A DNA stretch of 64,000 nucleotides, taken from NCBI GenBank assembly GCA_009746045.1, contig RPFO01000516.1, forward strand, positions 62,001-126,000, read 5' to 3'. Position numbers and translations under genes: made by a program. The notes under the pieces are model-generated. The model worked only from the letters and a program-made list of their open reading frames with translations. It was not told where the DNA came from and did no database searches. The stretch comes from Mesostigma viride. Lineage: Eukaryota; Streptophyta; Mesostigmatophyceae; Mesostigmatales; Mesostigmataceae. Below, piece by piece: positions 39,252-50,725 of this stretch; within the stretch, counting starts at the first letter, position 1; every line of letters starts with the position of its first letter.

Positions 39252-39460
39252 ATGGCTGGCCTAGCTCAGCCACCTACAGGTGCTCTACCGAGTGCGACCG
39301 CTGATTTGACGAGCTTGTGTTTTAGCGACCCCATTTGGTTACAAACATTTCCTCTCAACTCGGGTACCGTACTGGACTACTTCGCGCTGTCCCCCTTTTA
39401 CGATGCCACCTGCAACAACGAGAAGCTTCGGAGTCAAATGCTGGACATCAGCCATCTCCC
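39252..39460 (+). CDS. MED6: MED6 exon 1
   Basis: Start ATGGCTGG in a good context (GACGCCATGG). An in-frame GTG 12 bp upstream is less likely as a start. Encodes MAGLAQPPTG to DISHLP, with the conserved SPFYDATCNNE. Donor CCC|GTGAGT. Confidence 0.88.
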
Positions 39461-42400
39461 GTGAGTGCCGCGTGACGGTACCGAAGAATATAACCTGCTT
39501 CCTTGGGTTAACGTTGTAACGAAACAGAGAGCAGGAAGACAGACACGAACCTTTCCTCAAGTCGATCATAAGCATTCCCCGGGACGGTTTATGAGCATTC
39601 CTAGGATGCCTGGCATAATGGCTACTACTGCCTTGCATATGGCTACGCGCAGTCTTTCCCGCGGTGATATACGTGGATGGTAGTCGTCCAACGTCTTGTC
39701 CTATCAGCCCACCGTTTTGTAATCTCTCTGGTCTGCGTGCCCGGTCTCTGTAGGAATGGCGTGCCCGCGGGGAGTTGTGGCCCACATGGCACATGGCACA
39801 TCACAAATTGCACATGGCACATGGTACATCGCAGAGGGAAGAGGGAAGAGGGAAGAGGGAAGAGGGAAGAGGGAAGAGGGAAGAGGGAAGAGGGAAGAGG
39901 GCAGGGGGCAGGGGGAAGAGGGAAGAGGGCAGAGGGCAGGGCAAAGAGGGCAGAGGGCAGAGGGCAGGGGGGAGAGGGCAGAGGGCAGAGGGCACAGGGC
40001 AGAGGGCAGAGGGCAGAGGGCAGGGAGAAGTGGGCAGAGGGCAGGGGGCACACCGCACACTGGCACATAGGCGCAGAGATTCAATTGTGTTCACAGCTAA
40101 GCACCAGTATGTTAGTATCCAGGACCACTCGTGCGCACGCCCGTTGGTGACCGCGACGGTTCTTGAGCTATGCGCACTCTGACCCATGGAGGTGGGTAAA
40201 GGGGCCGCCCCGCCAGCCCGGTTTGTGCCCACTGCCATTTGTGTCCGAATGTCATTCCCATCCACAGGTCCTTGGTCCATCAGACAAGACTTGTCACCCG
40301 TGTGTGACCACAAGCATTTGTGTCCTCAACCATGGATGACTACATACCATGCAGTATGATCACAAGCATGTGTGACTACAAACCATTTACTAGTATGACT
40401 CCAATCCATGTGGTATGGCCACAAGCATTTGTGACTACAAACCATTTACTAGTATGACTCCAATCCATGTGGTATGGCCACAAGCATTTGTAACCCCAGC
40501 CAAGCATGTCCATGTCCGTGCCACAACCATTGTTGCTCATAACTACTTGTGTTGGCAACACCCTCCACTGTGCCACCTGTTTATTGCGCTACTTGGTCGT
40601 TGCATGGATTGTTCATGACGTTAATAGGGCGTTGCGTTCGTTGCTCTTGGCATTAATCGTTCCCCGCGCCGATCGTAGGTCCTTGCGACAGCCACATTCT
40701 CGCGTGGGCAAGAATGTTCATGCCTTGCCAGCACCCATGTCACTGCCCTTATAGCGCCGCCACACGGGTGAAATTTTGTATACACGCATGGCTGAGAACA
40801 AGCTTCAGATGCACTAGCAATAATTGCCTGAACTAGTTTGTCAAATTCTCTATTACATGCGTGAGCAAAAAGAAAAACGTGTAGTAACTGCGACAGGCTC
40901 TTGCCTCATGCCCCACCTGCTGTGCTTGCCTCATGCCCCACCACCTGCTGTGCTTGCCTCATGCCCCACCACCTGCTGTGCTTGCCTCATGCCCCACCTG
41001 CTGCGCTTGCCTCATGCCCCACCACCTGCTGTGCTTGCATCATGCCTCACCACCTGCTGTGCTTGCCTCATGCCCCACCACCTGCTGTGCTTGCCTCATG
41101 CCCCACCACCTGCTGTGCTTGCCTCATGCCCCACCACCTGCTGCGCTTGCCTCATGCCCCACCTGCTGTGCTTGCCTCATGCCCCACCACCTGCTGTGCT
41201 TGCCTCATGCCCCACCACGTGCTGTGCTTGCCTCATGCCCCACCTGCTGTGCTTGCCTCATGCCCCACCACCTGCTGTGCTTGCCTCATGCCCCACCACC
41301 TGCTGTGCTTGCCTCATGCCCCACCACCTGCTGTGCTTGCCTCATGCCCCACCACCTGCTGTGCTTGCCTCATGCCCCACCACCTGCTGTGCTTGCCTCA
41401 TGCCCCACCACCTGCTGTGCTTGCCTCATGCCCCACCACCTGCTGTGCTTGCCTCATGCCCCACCACGTGCTGTGCTTGCCTCATGCCCCACCTGCTGTG
41501 CTTGCCTCATGCCCCACCTGCTGTGCTTGCCTCATGCCCCACCTGCTGTGCTTGCCTCATGCCCCACCACCTGCTGTGCTTGCCGCATGCCCCACCTGCT
41601 GTGCTTGCCTCATGCCTCACCTGCTGTGCTTGTCTCATGCCCCACCACCTGCTGTGCTTGCCTCATGCCCCACCTGCTGTGCTTGCCGCATGCCCCACCT
41701 GCTGTGCTTGCCTCATGCCTCACCTGCTGTGCTTGCCTCATGCCCCACCACCTGCTGTGCTTGCCTCATGCCTCACCTGCTGTGCTTGCCTCATGCCCCA
41801 CCACCTGCTGTGCTTGCCTCATGCCTCACCTGCTGTGCTTGCCTCATGCCCCACCACCTGCTGTGCTTGCCTCATGCCTCACCTGCTGTGCTTGCCTCAT
41901 GCCCCACCACCTGCTGTGCTTGCCTCATGCCTCACCTGCTGTGCTTGCCTCATGCCTTACCACCTGCTGTGCTTGCCTCATGCCCCACCACCTGCTGTGC
42001 TTGCCTCATGCCTCACCTGCTGTGCTCCCACAATAGCCCCTCCTCCACACTGCTATACCTCCCAAGTACCCCCTCCTCCAGGCTGTTTCACTCCCCCAAT
42101 ATCCCACCACCCCACCTCACCCCCCCTCCCACCCCCCCTCTTAACCCTCCCCCGCAAACAAGCGCAGCAAGATGGGTGTGGGCGTCGAGTACATCGTACA
42201 TCACGCGATCGAGCCCCACATGTACATCCTCCACAAGCTCAGCCGGCAGACAGAGAGCAAAGTCTCGCTCATCGGCGCTTACTACGTGCTAGATGGGACC
42301 ATCTACCAGTCACCGCACCTGTACTCCGTGCTGGGGGGGCGCGTGGTGGGTAATGTCTCCATGGCTCATTCATTTCTCATCGATCATCCGTTTCCCTTCT

Positions 42401-45064
42401 TCTGGCGTTTGCTTGGCGATCAGTGCTGGGCGTGTATAGCCTACCACGTGTCAGCTAAGTGCTAATCATGGTATTGCCATCGGGATGGGGGGTTGCCTGG
42501 CATCGGGGGGAAGCATGGATGTGTGTATGTTACCAATGATGTGAGGATCTGTGTTCTCCCTGTTGACATGTGGATCTATGCTCCTATCGACATGTTGCCC
42601 TATGTTCCTATCAACAAGGGGATCTATGATCTACCTATTGACATGCTGATCCAGAAGTCCATTCAGGGGCTCGCTTTCCTTAATTCTATCGTACTTGCAT
42701 AAGACTGCTTTGTATGCTGTGCCCCATAGAACTGTTTACTGGTCCCTTTCTGCCCTTATATCAATTCCCATCCGCACGTTCAACTGCTTTATCTTCTTTG
42801 TCATATCTACGAATACCTGTCTTGTAGTATACTATATATTTTTGCTATCTACGTCTTATGTATATTTTTGCTATCGCTGTCTTGTACTACTGCTGTATTT
42901 TGTTATCGCAGTCAGGCGTCAGCTCAGTAGGGTACATAGCCCTGCCTGCTTGCCCATGTAGCACTCATTCGTTCTCCCTCAATTTCTCGTTGTTTGTTTG
43001 GGGTTGGCATTTCCTTTATTGGGACCCACGTGACGCAATCGTGTGCTTTAATTACCTCAGCATTCATTCACGGGAGAGTCACGGGGTACTGAATTTGCAA
43101 GTAGTGATCTGCCCGCCTCTATGTAACCCCGTCTATGCCCCTCTCTGGCCCTCGATCTTATGCTGGGAATGTGCTGTCTCTCTTCTCTTTAACCAACCCC
43201 CTTAATTATGCCTGCTTCTTATCAACTGCGCGACTCATATCACCAGTTGCTTTATTATTCTACACTGGTTTACATACACTAAACATGTTTTAGTATACTC
43301 CATTAGTTTACATATGACCAAATGTTTTGTTATACTACTACTACATTAGTTTACATATAACCAAATGTTTTGTTATACTACTACTACATTAGTTTACATA
43401 TAACCAAATGTTTTGTTATACTACTACTACATTAGTTTACATATAACCAAATGTTTTGTTATACTACTACTACATTAGTTTACATATAACCAAATGTTTT
43501 GTTATACTACTACTACATTAGTTTACATACACTAATTTACATATACTTCAGTCTCTGGTTCGTAATAAGTAAAAGCAAATGTGCGTACTCTTTGTCCTCT
43601 CACAACAGTGGCGCGTATTATCAATTTCCAAAAACTCGATCAATTTCCAAAAAATTGTATCAATCAAAGTTTTGAACTGTTTCTGACTTCATGAATCTCG
43701 CCTGCCAACCCCCGCTTGAATACGCACTCACCATCCCCCAGACGCGGTGCGCGCATCAGCTGCTGGCAGCATTTCGCAAGATGGAGACGCTGCTGGTCAA
43801 GCGGCGGCACGCCGAGGGTGAGTTGGGGATGGATGAAGAGGGGCGATGCATGCCGAGGGTGGGTAGGGATGGTCAGCAACTGACGGTCAGTGGGGGGGCA
43901 TACCAGCATACCATGCGAAGATGGGGCAGCGAGGGGGGGCATGCACGCCGAGGGTGAGCGCTGATAGGGGTTGCCGTGCAAAACGGTGGTGGGGTTGAGG
44001 GGGCCCACAAATGAGGTTGAGTTGGGGGGGGCGGGTTTGCTCACGCTGAGCGTGCGTGTGGGGGAGGAGCATTGGACATTCGCGGCGGGGCTGTGGGGGG
44101 GAGGAAGAGGGGACATGCGCGGTGGGGGTGCGTGGGGGGGAGGAAGAGGGTTTTCATATGTGAGGGGATGCGCATGGGGAAGGTGGGGACAGGGGGGTGC
44201 ATGGTAAGAGTGGGGGGGGGGGGGGGGGGAAGCACGCGGTGGGTTGATAGGGGGGAGGTAAGTGCGGGGAAGCGAGCGCACCTAAGATGCGCTTTTGAAT
44301 CGAGGTGGGGCGCGCCCACTACAGTGCCCACTACAACGTGCCATACTTGACTCTATCCTCCATTCCCCTTCCATCACTGGCGATGGAATGCGTCATTCAA
44401 GTTTTTATTTACCGCTTGATTTTCCTTCTAAAGGAACGCGTGATGTAAGCTTCAAGGGAGCGCGATGGACCATCGACTGGGAGTGCAGCAAATGCGGATG
44501 CGAGCCATTTGGCACACAGTGACCAAGCTCGTAGGGAAATCTTTATCCTTGAGAATCTGAGTGAGGTGGGCATATCGGGCCGTGACGTATGGCATTTGCC
44601 CGTGTTATTTGCGCGTTTTATTCGTGCGTGTTATTCGCACATGCTATTCGCACGTGCTATTTGCACTTGTTGTTCGCACGACTTATCTCACCCGTGAGAT
44701 TGCGTTCGGCTTTTCTGTGGCTGTCCCTGCAGACGAGGGAGAGGAGGGAGAAGAGGAGGAGGACGTTGCAGTGGACGCCAGAAGAGATACGGACGCGGCA
44801 GACGGAAGGGCGGTGGCGGCAGACGAAAAGGCCACAGGCAAGGCGGACACGCCAGCGAGCGGGGCTACCCCGAGCGCCTCTGCCGGTGGCGCTGGGCCGA
44901 CAACCGAGGGCGGCAAGCCGGTAGTTGGTTCTGGCCAAGGCAGCAAGAGGAGGAGACGAGGGGTAGTGGCAGCCGGGGCCTCCGAGGGTGATGGCAGCAG
45001 GGAACCGGCCAATCGCGTGGCGGACGCCAGGGTCAACCGCATGCTGGTCTCGGTCCTGCAGCAG
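39252..45064 (+). CDS. MED6: Mediator complex subunit 6 gene (four exons seen)
   Basis: MED6 is a head-module subunit of Mediator, which links activators to RNA polymerase II in the nucleus. Exons 39252-39460, 42168-42345, 43742-43817 and 44733-45064 join with agreeing phases (2, 0, 1) and GT-AG borders into about 265 residues. Recognisable MED6 blocks are WLQTFPLNSGTVLDYFALSP FYDATCNNE in exon 1 and GVEYIVHHAIEPHMYILHK with AYYVLDGTIYQSPHLYSVL in exon 2. Exon 4 is acidic then basic, like the divergent C-terminus of the family. Exon 4 ends at a donor (CAGCAG|GTGACA), so a short last exon may lie further on, but I could not place it. Introns 1-3 carry tandem arrays. Confidence 0.88.
39826..40045 (+). 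repeat. (GAGGGAA)n / (GAGGGCA)n array in MED6 intron 1
   Basis: About 30 heptamers. An A-type block (GGGAAGA) comes first, then a C-type block (GGGCAGA). Nearly T-free, so spurious ORFs appear on both strands. Confidence 0.9.
40366..40491 (+). repeat. 61-bp tandem duplication
   Basis: Two near-identical units containing GACTACAAACCATTTACTAG in MED6 intron 1. The related motif CACAAGCATTTGTG also recurs upstream from 40311. Confidence 0.85.
40903..42030 (+). repeat. 25/28-bp minisatellite in MED6 intron 1 (about 43 units)
   Basis: Unit CTGCTGTGCTTGCCTCATGC plus CCCAC(CAC). The optional CAC gives 25- and 28-bp forms, with the short form and a CCTCAC variant common in the last third. The end lies 140 bp before the exon 2 acceptor. 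All three plus frames stay open by composition. Confidence 0.95.
42168..42345 (+). CDS. MED6: MED6 exon 2
   Basis: Acceptor GCGCAG|C completes the proline codon from exon 1. Encodes KMGVGVEYIVHHAIEP to YSVLGGRV, the best conserved MED6 segment. Donor GTG|GTGGGT, phase 0. Confidence 0.88.
43018..43065 (-). repeat. Diverged copy of the CACGTG hairpin repeat
   Basis: GGGACCCACGTGACGCAATC matches 49255-49275 with a few changes. Lies in MED6 intron 2. Confidence 0.45.
43277..43530 (+). repeat. 43-bp tandem repeat in MED6 intron 2 (about six units)
   Basis: AT-rich units containing AACCAAATGTTTTGTTATAC and three CTA triplets. The first unit is diverged, the rest nearly identical. Confidence 0.92.
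43742..43817 (+). CDS. MED6: MED6 exon 3
   Basis: Acceptor CCCCCAG|ACG. Encodes TRCAHQLLAAFRKMETLLVK RRHAE. Donor GAGG|GTGAGT. Two copies of the donor edge (GCCGAGGGTG) recur in the intron at about 43850 and 43942. Confidence 0.8.
44733..45064 (+). CDS. MED6: MED6 exon 4
   Basis: Acceptor CCTGCAG|AC completes an Asp codon. Encodes an acidic run EGEEGEEEEDV, an Ala/Gly/Thr-rich linker, a basic SKRRRRG and ANRVADARVNRMLVSVLQQ, then the donor CAG|GTGACA. Without splicing, the frame ends at 45097. Confidence 0.7.
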
Positions 45065-45289
45065 GTGACACTTTTTATGACATTTGTATGCATGTAACGT
45101 TTTTTATTTCTGTGTCCGCCCATCCTTAATATTGATAAATTGTTTCTCCTCGTTGTCAATCATCTTTCCCGCCCATATAGTAGTTCTTGATTTTCTATTT
45201 GCCGATGCATGGTTGTTGCTCCACCCATTGCTGCTCTTTGGTTCCAAGTGTTGGACGAGGGGCGGTTACATGCCTGTTTCGTGGCTGCA

Positions 45290-46250
45290 ATTTTGTGCTC
45301 TTCGTGCTCTTCCTGCTCTTCCTGCTCGCCCTGCTCGTCCTGCTATTCCTGCTCGTCCTGCTATTCGTGCTATTCCTGCTCTTCCTGCTCTTCCTGCTCT
45401 TCCTGCTCTTCCTGCTATTCCTGCTATTCCTGCTATTCCTGCTATTCCTGCTATTCCTGCTATTCCTGCTATTCCTGCTATTCCTGCTATTCCTGCTATT
45501 CCTGCTATTCCTGCTATTCCTGCTATTCCTGCTATTCCTGCTATTCCTGCTATTCCTGCTATTCCTGCTATTCCTGCTATTCCTGCTATTCCTGCTCTTC
45601 CTGCTCTTCCTGCTCTTCCTGCTCTTCCTGCTCTTCCTGCTCTTCCTGCTCTTCCTGCTCTTCCTGCTCTTCCTGCTCTTCCTGCTCTTCCTGCTCTTCC
45701 TGCTCTTCCTGCTCTTCCTGCTCTTCCTGCTCTTCCTGCTCTTCCTGCTCTTCCTGCTCTTCCTGCTCTTCCTGCTCTTCCTGCTCTTCCTGCTCTTCCT
45801 GCTCTTCCTGCTCTTCCTGCTCTTCCTGCTCTTCCTGCTCTTCCTGCTCTTCCTGCTCTTCCTGCTCTTCCTGCTCTTCCTGCTCTTCCTGCTCTTCCTG
45901 CTCTTCCTGCTCTTCCTGCTCTTCCTGCTCTTCCTGCTCTTCCTGCTCTTCCTGCTCTTCCTGCTCTTCCTGCTCTTCCTGCTCTTCCTGCTCTTCCTGC
46001 TCTTCCTGCTCTTCCTGCTCTTCCTGCTCTTCCTGCTCTTCCTGCTCTTCCTGCTCTTCCTGCTCTTCCTGCTCTTCCTGCTCTTCCTGCTCTTCCTGCT
46101 CTTCCTGCTCTTCCTGCTCTTCCTGCTCTTCCTGCTCTTCCTGCTCGTCCTGCTCGTCCTGCTCGTCCTGCTCGTCCTGCTCGTCCTGCTCTTCCTGCTC
46201 TTCCTGCTCTTCCTGCTCTTCCTGCTCTTCCTGCTCTTCCTGCTCTTGTC
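45290..46250 (+). repeat. 9-bp array (CTGCTCTTC)n, about 105 units
   Basis: Blocks of variants: mixed units at the start, a run of CTATTCCTG (about 45415-45590), a long run of CTCTTCCTG (45591-46143), five CTCGTCCTG units (46144-46188), then CTCTTCCTG again. The block structure records successive local expansions. The plus strand has A only in the CTATTC units, so open frames here are not genes. It lies just after MED6 exon 4. Confidence 0.95.
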
Positions 46251-46453
46251 ACTGCTATTGTTCCTATCATCCTTGCTGTTGTCGTTCTCGTTCTTCTCGT
46301 TACTCTGGCTATTCCCTATGTATGTGCTATTCTTTTTACACGCGCTATTCAATATATACGTGCTATTCCCTACGTACATGCTCTTTGTGGTGTTCTCTGC
46401 TCTGCCTACTCTTGTCATTCTCGATATTCCCACCAGTCATGCTGGTGATGATT

Positions 46454-46700
46454 GTGGGGTGGGGTGGGGTGGGGTGGGGTGGGGTGGGGTGGGGTGGGGT
46501 GGGGTGGGGTGGGGTGGGGTGGGGTGGGGTGGGGTGGGGTGGGGTGGGGTGGGGTGGGGTGGGGTGGGGTGGGGTGGGGTGGGGTGGGGTGGGGTGGGGT
46601 GGGGTGGGTGGGTGGGGTGGGGTGGTGGGGTGGGGTGGGGTGGGGTGGGGTGGGTGGGGTGGGGTGGGGTGGGGTGGGGTGGGGTGGGGTGGGATGGGGT
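46454..46700 (+). repeat. (TGGGG)n pentamer array, about 47 units
   Basis: G-rich on the plus strand, with a few TGGG slips. Able in principle to form G-quadruplexes. Not a telomere repeat of the known TTTAGGG or TTTTAGGG types. Confidence 0.95.
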
Positions 46701-47144
46701 GGAGGATTATCGAATGGGGACGCAGGGTATGCGTGTAGCATAAGGACTTGCGGTGGCGGTGGTTGTGGACCAGTCAAAAGGGAAGCGACTTCCGTGTCTC
46801 TGGCCAAGGCAAGCAATGTGACGTACACGAGCAAGTCTTCCTTTCCTGTGGTCTCTCCCCCTGTAGCTTCTCCCCCTGTGTGTACCACTGGCTGCGTAAC
46901 CACTGCCATGGTTATTAGACTGGAATGGCTCCTGACTCACATGCACAACTGCATTCTTTGATGATGAGCTATTTAGGCAACGAGGGTAAGAAAGAGGACT
47001 TAACTTTTGACAAGGAGGGTAATACTGTTGGGGGGGTAGGGCATGGAGGGGGAGCTGGAACATGAGACAAGGGGAAAGCCTGGAGCCGGGCCCCTGGATT
47101 TCGATCATGGAACTCTGGCGCCAGGGGGAGCCATGGTTCGTTAA

Positions 47145-47300
47145 TTATGCATGGTGATCTCCATGCCCCCCAGCGGGGGGGGGGGGAGGGGACTCAGCTT
47201 GTCGGTTGATATCCATACTAGCTACCTTTTCAGCATATTCAGGCGTGCCGTGCTTCAAGTCCTCTGGGCCAGACATTTGTCTGTGTTCACGGTACGATTG
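47145..47300 (-). CDS. Possible C-terminal exon, unidentified
   Basis: After a CACAG acceptor-like site, the minus strand reads MSGPEDLKHGTPEYAEKVAS MDINRQ, a proline run from a G-run, and GGHGDHHA before a TAA. It looks more protein-like than its surroundings but has no linked exon or known family. It may be chance. Confidence 0.22.
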   Translation of the reverse strand, partial: QSYREHRQMSGPEDLKHGTPEYAEKVASMDINRQAESPPPPPAGGHGDHHA

Positions 47301-47479
47301 TGATAGCATCCACATTTTTGGTATTGCTGTAGTATCCATACTGACCACTCTCGTGAGACAAGTGTTCCTTTTTACAAACGGGATGGTGCATGCCACATCC
47401 TGCTTGGTTGTGGGATAACTAGGTGACAGTGGATAGAAGGAGTGTGCCACGCAATCGATCACATGCATGGCATCATGGT

Positions 47480-49220
47480 CTCACGACACCGTCCCATGCA
47501 TGGCATCATCGTCTCACTAACGAGGTGGAGTTTGTCTGTGTTGTGTGCAAATGCCTGTGTGCTGGCGTGTCTGGTGTTGTGGTGGTGGTGTGCAGTTTCC
47601 AGTTGCTACGGGGGGGGGATGATCCAACACGGTGACGTAGGCTTGCTGATCGGTGCGTGTGATTCTGACGAACGCAAGACATGCATGCAACTCGTTGCGT
47701 TGCCCATCAGCATCCGCGGGTATTGCAATGCTACAATCCACACAGGCTTGAAATCCGGACTATAGAAGCTGACCATAGACCATAGAAGCTGGCGGCTGCC
47801 TTTGCCGTTGTGCACTATGTTTACTAGCCATTAGTCATTCAGTATGGATTGTGACATTGAAACAAAGCCCTGCATTGAATCAAGGCCCTACTCTCAACTG
47901 CAGAACGTACTGTGTTATGACAGATAATAAATTCCTCAAGATTTTCTAGCTATATTATCTTATCACTTGAGCTGGTAGCGCTGAGTTCGCTTTGCTACCT
48001 ACTAAATGCAACGTAACGTATTTATGGCCGGCATTTTTCCCAACAGTACGGCCGCCGGCCACATAAGTGCGTTTTCTGGCATGGTCACTTAAAAATGTGC
48101 ATCACGAGACAGGGGGCATATGCAACCAGAGACATCGATCCAGAGACCATTCATGGTTCTACACGCATGCATGCAACCAGAGACCATGTGAATTCGATCC
48201 GGCCGCCCATGCCAAGAACATCACTGATCGATTCATTTACGATTCGAGCATTCAGTACAGTCATTACCGATGTTGATTAACTTGATACGCTTATTTTTAC
48301 TGACTAGGTTGTCCCCAGTTTACAAATTAACAAAATTAACAAATTAACGCCGGCGGACTACCTGCGGACTGCTCTACGTGGAGTCGCCGGGCTACAAGTT
48401 GCGTACTTGACCAAACTCAGCCGTAGAGGCCGCCGCACCAATTTTTACTTCTTTTCGTCACATGGCTTGCGTTGGGTTCATCGACGAGCATCGACGCTCA
48501 TCGACGGTGCAATCTGACGGCGGAGAATAAGTTCGCCACAGCACAGCGCGACGCAAGGGCTAAGATCCGACAACGTGACATGCAAAGCTTTAGACCGCAT
48601 CGCTAACCGGAAATTCCGTCCAACACCGTCGTACAGTACTGCCAGTCGACCGCACCTCTGCCTCTTAACCGTCGAATGCGCAATCGATCTAGAAAGTAGA
48701 AACGTCTCCGCGACACTTCCGCGATTTCAGTACATGCCGTCACCCTTGACAGTTGTCGTACAATACTGCAAATTTACGCCAATAGAAACTCGCCTGCAAA
48801 CATATATCTCGATAGAGGCATGCGTCTTATTTAATTTCAAGGTACCTCTTAATTAATCTCGCCCCCCGGCCTCCGCTAATTTGCTAATTTGCTAAATTTG
48901 CTAAAAAAGAGCCAATTTTACCCCGACTAACTTGGTCGAGTGAATGTTATCCCATTACCCTTATTAATTAGGGGAGCTAGCCCCTGGGAAGCTCTGTGTA
49001 TATAAACCGTGGCGGCTCCAGGGCCGCGGCCGTAGTGGGCCACGGGGTCGACTCAAGGACGTTGTCAACCCATGTGCATCTCCCCTTGACATCGATCAGG
49101 GTCCCCGATCTGGCCGGAAGTAAGTAAGTAGTTGAGTGTCATCAGAAAGTGCTCTGTGGCCTGCCCACCTGCGGCAGTGAGAGAAGCTAGTGCGCCCTCC
49201 CTCCTTCTCGCTGTGTATAT
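47480..49220. other. Intergenic, no supported gene
   Basis: A short duplication CCATGCATGGCATCATGGTC / CGTC occurs near 47461-47515, and two tandem motifs ACCAGAGACCAT around 48125-48190. Nothing else is recognised. Confidence 0.5.
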
Positions 49221-49221
49221 A

Positions 49222-49290
49222 GGGTTGAAGGTTCCTTTACTCTGTATTGGCACCCACGTGACGCAGTCACGTGCTTGTTAATATTATCAA
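49222..49290 (-). repeat. CACGTG hairpin repeat, inverted copy of 20094-20168
   Basis: Shares GGTTCCTTTACTCTGTA, GGCACCCACGTG and ACGTGCTTGTTAATA with the copy at 20094-20168 in reverse orientation. The stem is less perfect here. Confidence 0.6.
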
Positions 49291-49320
49291 TGGTCACTAG
49301 CTTACCTTCCGTTCCATGGA

Positions 49321-50520
49321 GGATTAATTAATTAATTATTTAATTAGGAACATAACTCCGTTGGGAGTATATGTAGCACACAGCCCTTGAGAAGGGCCGG
49401 CATATGGCCTATAATACATTCTAAGCTACTTCCTGCAAGGGTGGGAATGTAAACGACACTTGCTCTAGGTGCCCCAGCCAGGGCACCTGCGGCCCCATGA
49501 TCTATCAAGCTATGCCCAGCTAAGGGGGAGCCTGTCATGGGGGGGAAGATCAGCATAGCTATACAAAAGCTAGAGCGTGGCATCTCAGCAGAGAGCAGCT
49601 CTCTGCATGGGCACATGCAGCATAACTAAATAAAGCTAGGAATCATCTGGAGTGTGGCGCATCATAGGCACACATCTACATGGCTAAATAATACTCGTGC
49701 ATCAGCTGGTATAGAGCCTGTAGGAGGCTTACATATCCATGGAGGATAAGCGGCTGTTCCTCTCGTGCCGCAAGAAGCTAGTGCCATATGCCCCTTCTCA
49801 GCCGCATCTATGTTCATTGAGAATGATAGATTACGGAGGTGAGATGGGCATGCAACATGACTGAGGAAAAACCCGAAAAGGAGAAGAACCCTGAAGAAAT
49901 TCATAGGAATCTGACACGGACATCCAAGGATCACGCCAGCTGCACAAGGTACAACTAACTACATCACAAAACTACGACACGCAGCAACATCGCTGCCGGC
50001 CCACCATGCAGGCCTGGAAGGGATCTAGACCGGATGGGTCGCGACAGTTAAAGTCGGCCCGGATGCGGCGGAATAACACATCAGCCACGGTGCGAGTGAG
50101 GGCGAGTGACAGGCGCTGCCGCCAACACGAGGACCACGTGCGGGCAGACCACGGGGCGGTCTGACCCTCGAGGTCGAGGCGGTCTTCACGGCGCTGGCAG
50201 CACTCGTGGAAAAACTCCGCCGTCTTGGGGCCCATGGCCCCGAACTCCTCAAGGACAACGGCCGGGATGAACCGGTGGGGCCCCACATTGCCGTAGGAGG
50301 CAAACTTGTCGCGCTCAGCCACAGCTAGCGACAGCAGCGCCGGCATCCACAGCCGTCCGGAGGATGTGGCGACCGGAGAGCGGCCGAGCCACGGAGACAT
50401 CGATGAGCAGGTGGCAACCCTGCCCGTCGTAGTCAAGCACGGTAATGTCGGGGCGGTGGTTGGGTGAGTTGGCCCCATCCGCGTCCTCGCACTTGATGGT
50501 GGAGTGGGGAAAGACCGACC
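49321..50520 (-). mobile_element. LINE family B, restriction-like endonuclease end and 3' UTR
   Basis: The minus strand from 50520 encodes NHRPDITVLDYDGQGCHLLI DVSVARP (about 50385-50475). This fits the PD...D core of the restriction-like endonuclease found at the C-terminus of R2/CRE/NeSL/Dualen-class LINEs. It is followed by ERDKFASYGNVGPHRFIPAV VLEEFG, the usual K/Y-rich tail of that domain. Several frame changes show it is dead. Between about 49970 and 49671 the sequence is non-coding. The 3' UTR (49671-49321) matches 16617-16960 and ends in the tail hairpin and (TTAAT) tail. The upstream RT is missing. Confidence 0.72.
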
Positions 50521-50725
50521 GAACCGAATATTATATGTGTTACATAGACCTGTATGTTCTTAATTAATTAACATAGATCGCCGTATAACCCGAAAACTGA
50601 TTGTAATGGAGCCAAATAAATTCTGCAGCCAGAGCTGCGCGTATATCTGCGAAAAGTATCCATGGATACACTTAATTTTATTAAGTGAGACAATATATTC
50701 TCTATCAAGGAGACAACCAGCGCAG

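Noticed and set aside
40824-42353. Long cysteine/histidine/proline-rich ORFs in three plus frames
   Set aside because: Reading of the 25/28-bp minisatellite inside MED6 intron 1. All frames are open by composition.
46454-46700. Interstitial telomere repeat
   Set aside because: The TGGGG pentamer is not a known green-plant or algal telomere unit, and it sits between ordinary repeats.
45084-46743. Repetitive ORFs (LLFLLF, PALPAL, CSSCSS and others)
   Set aside because: Translation of the 9-bp array. No frame is preferred.
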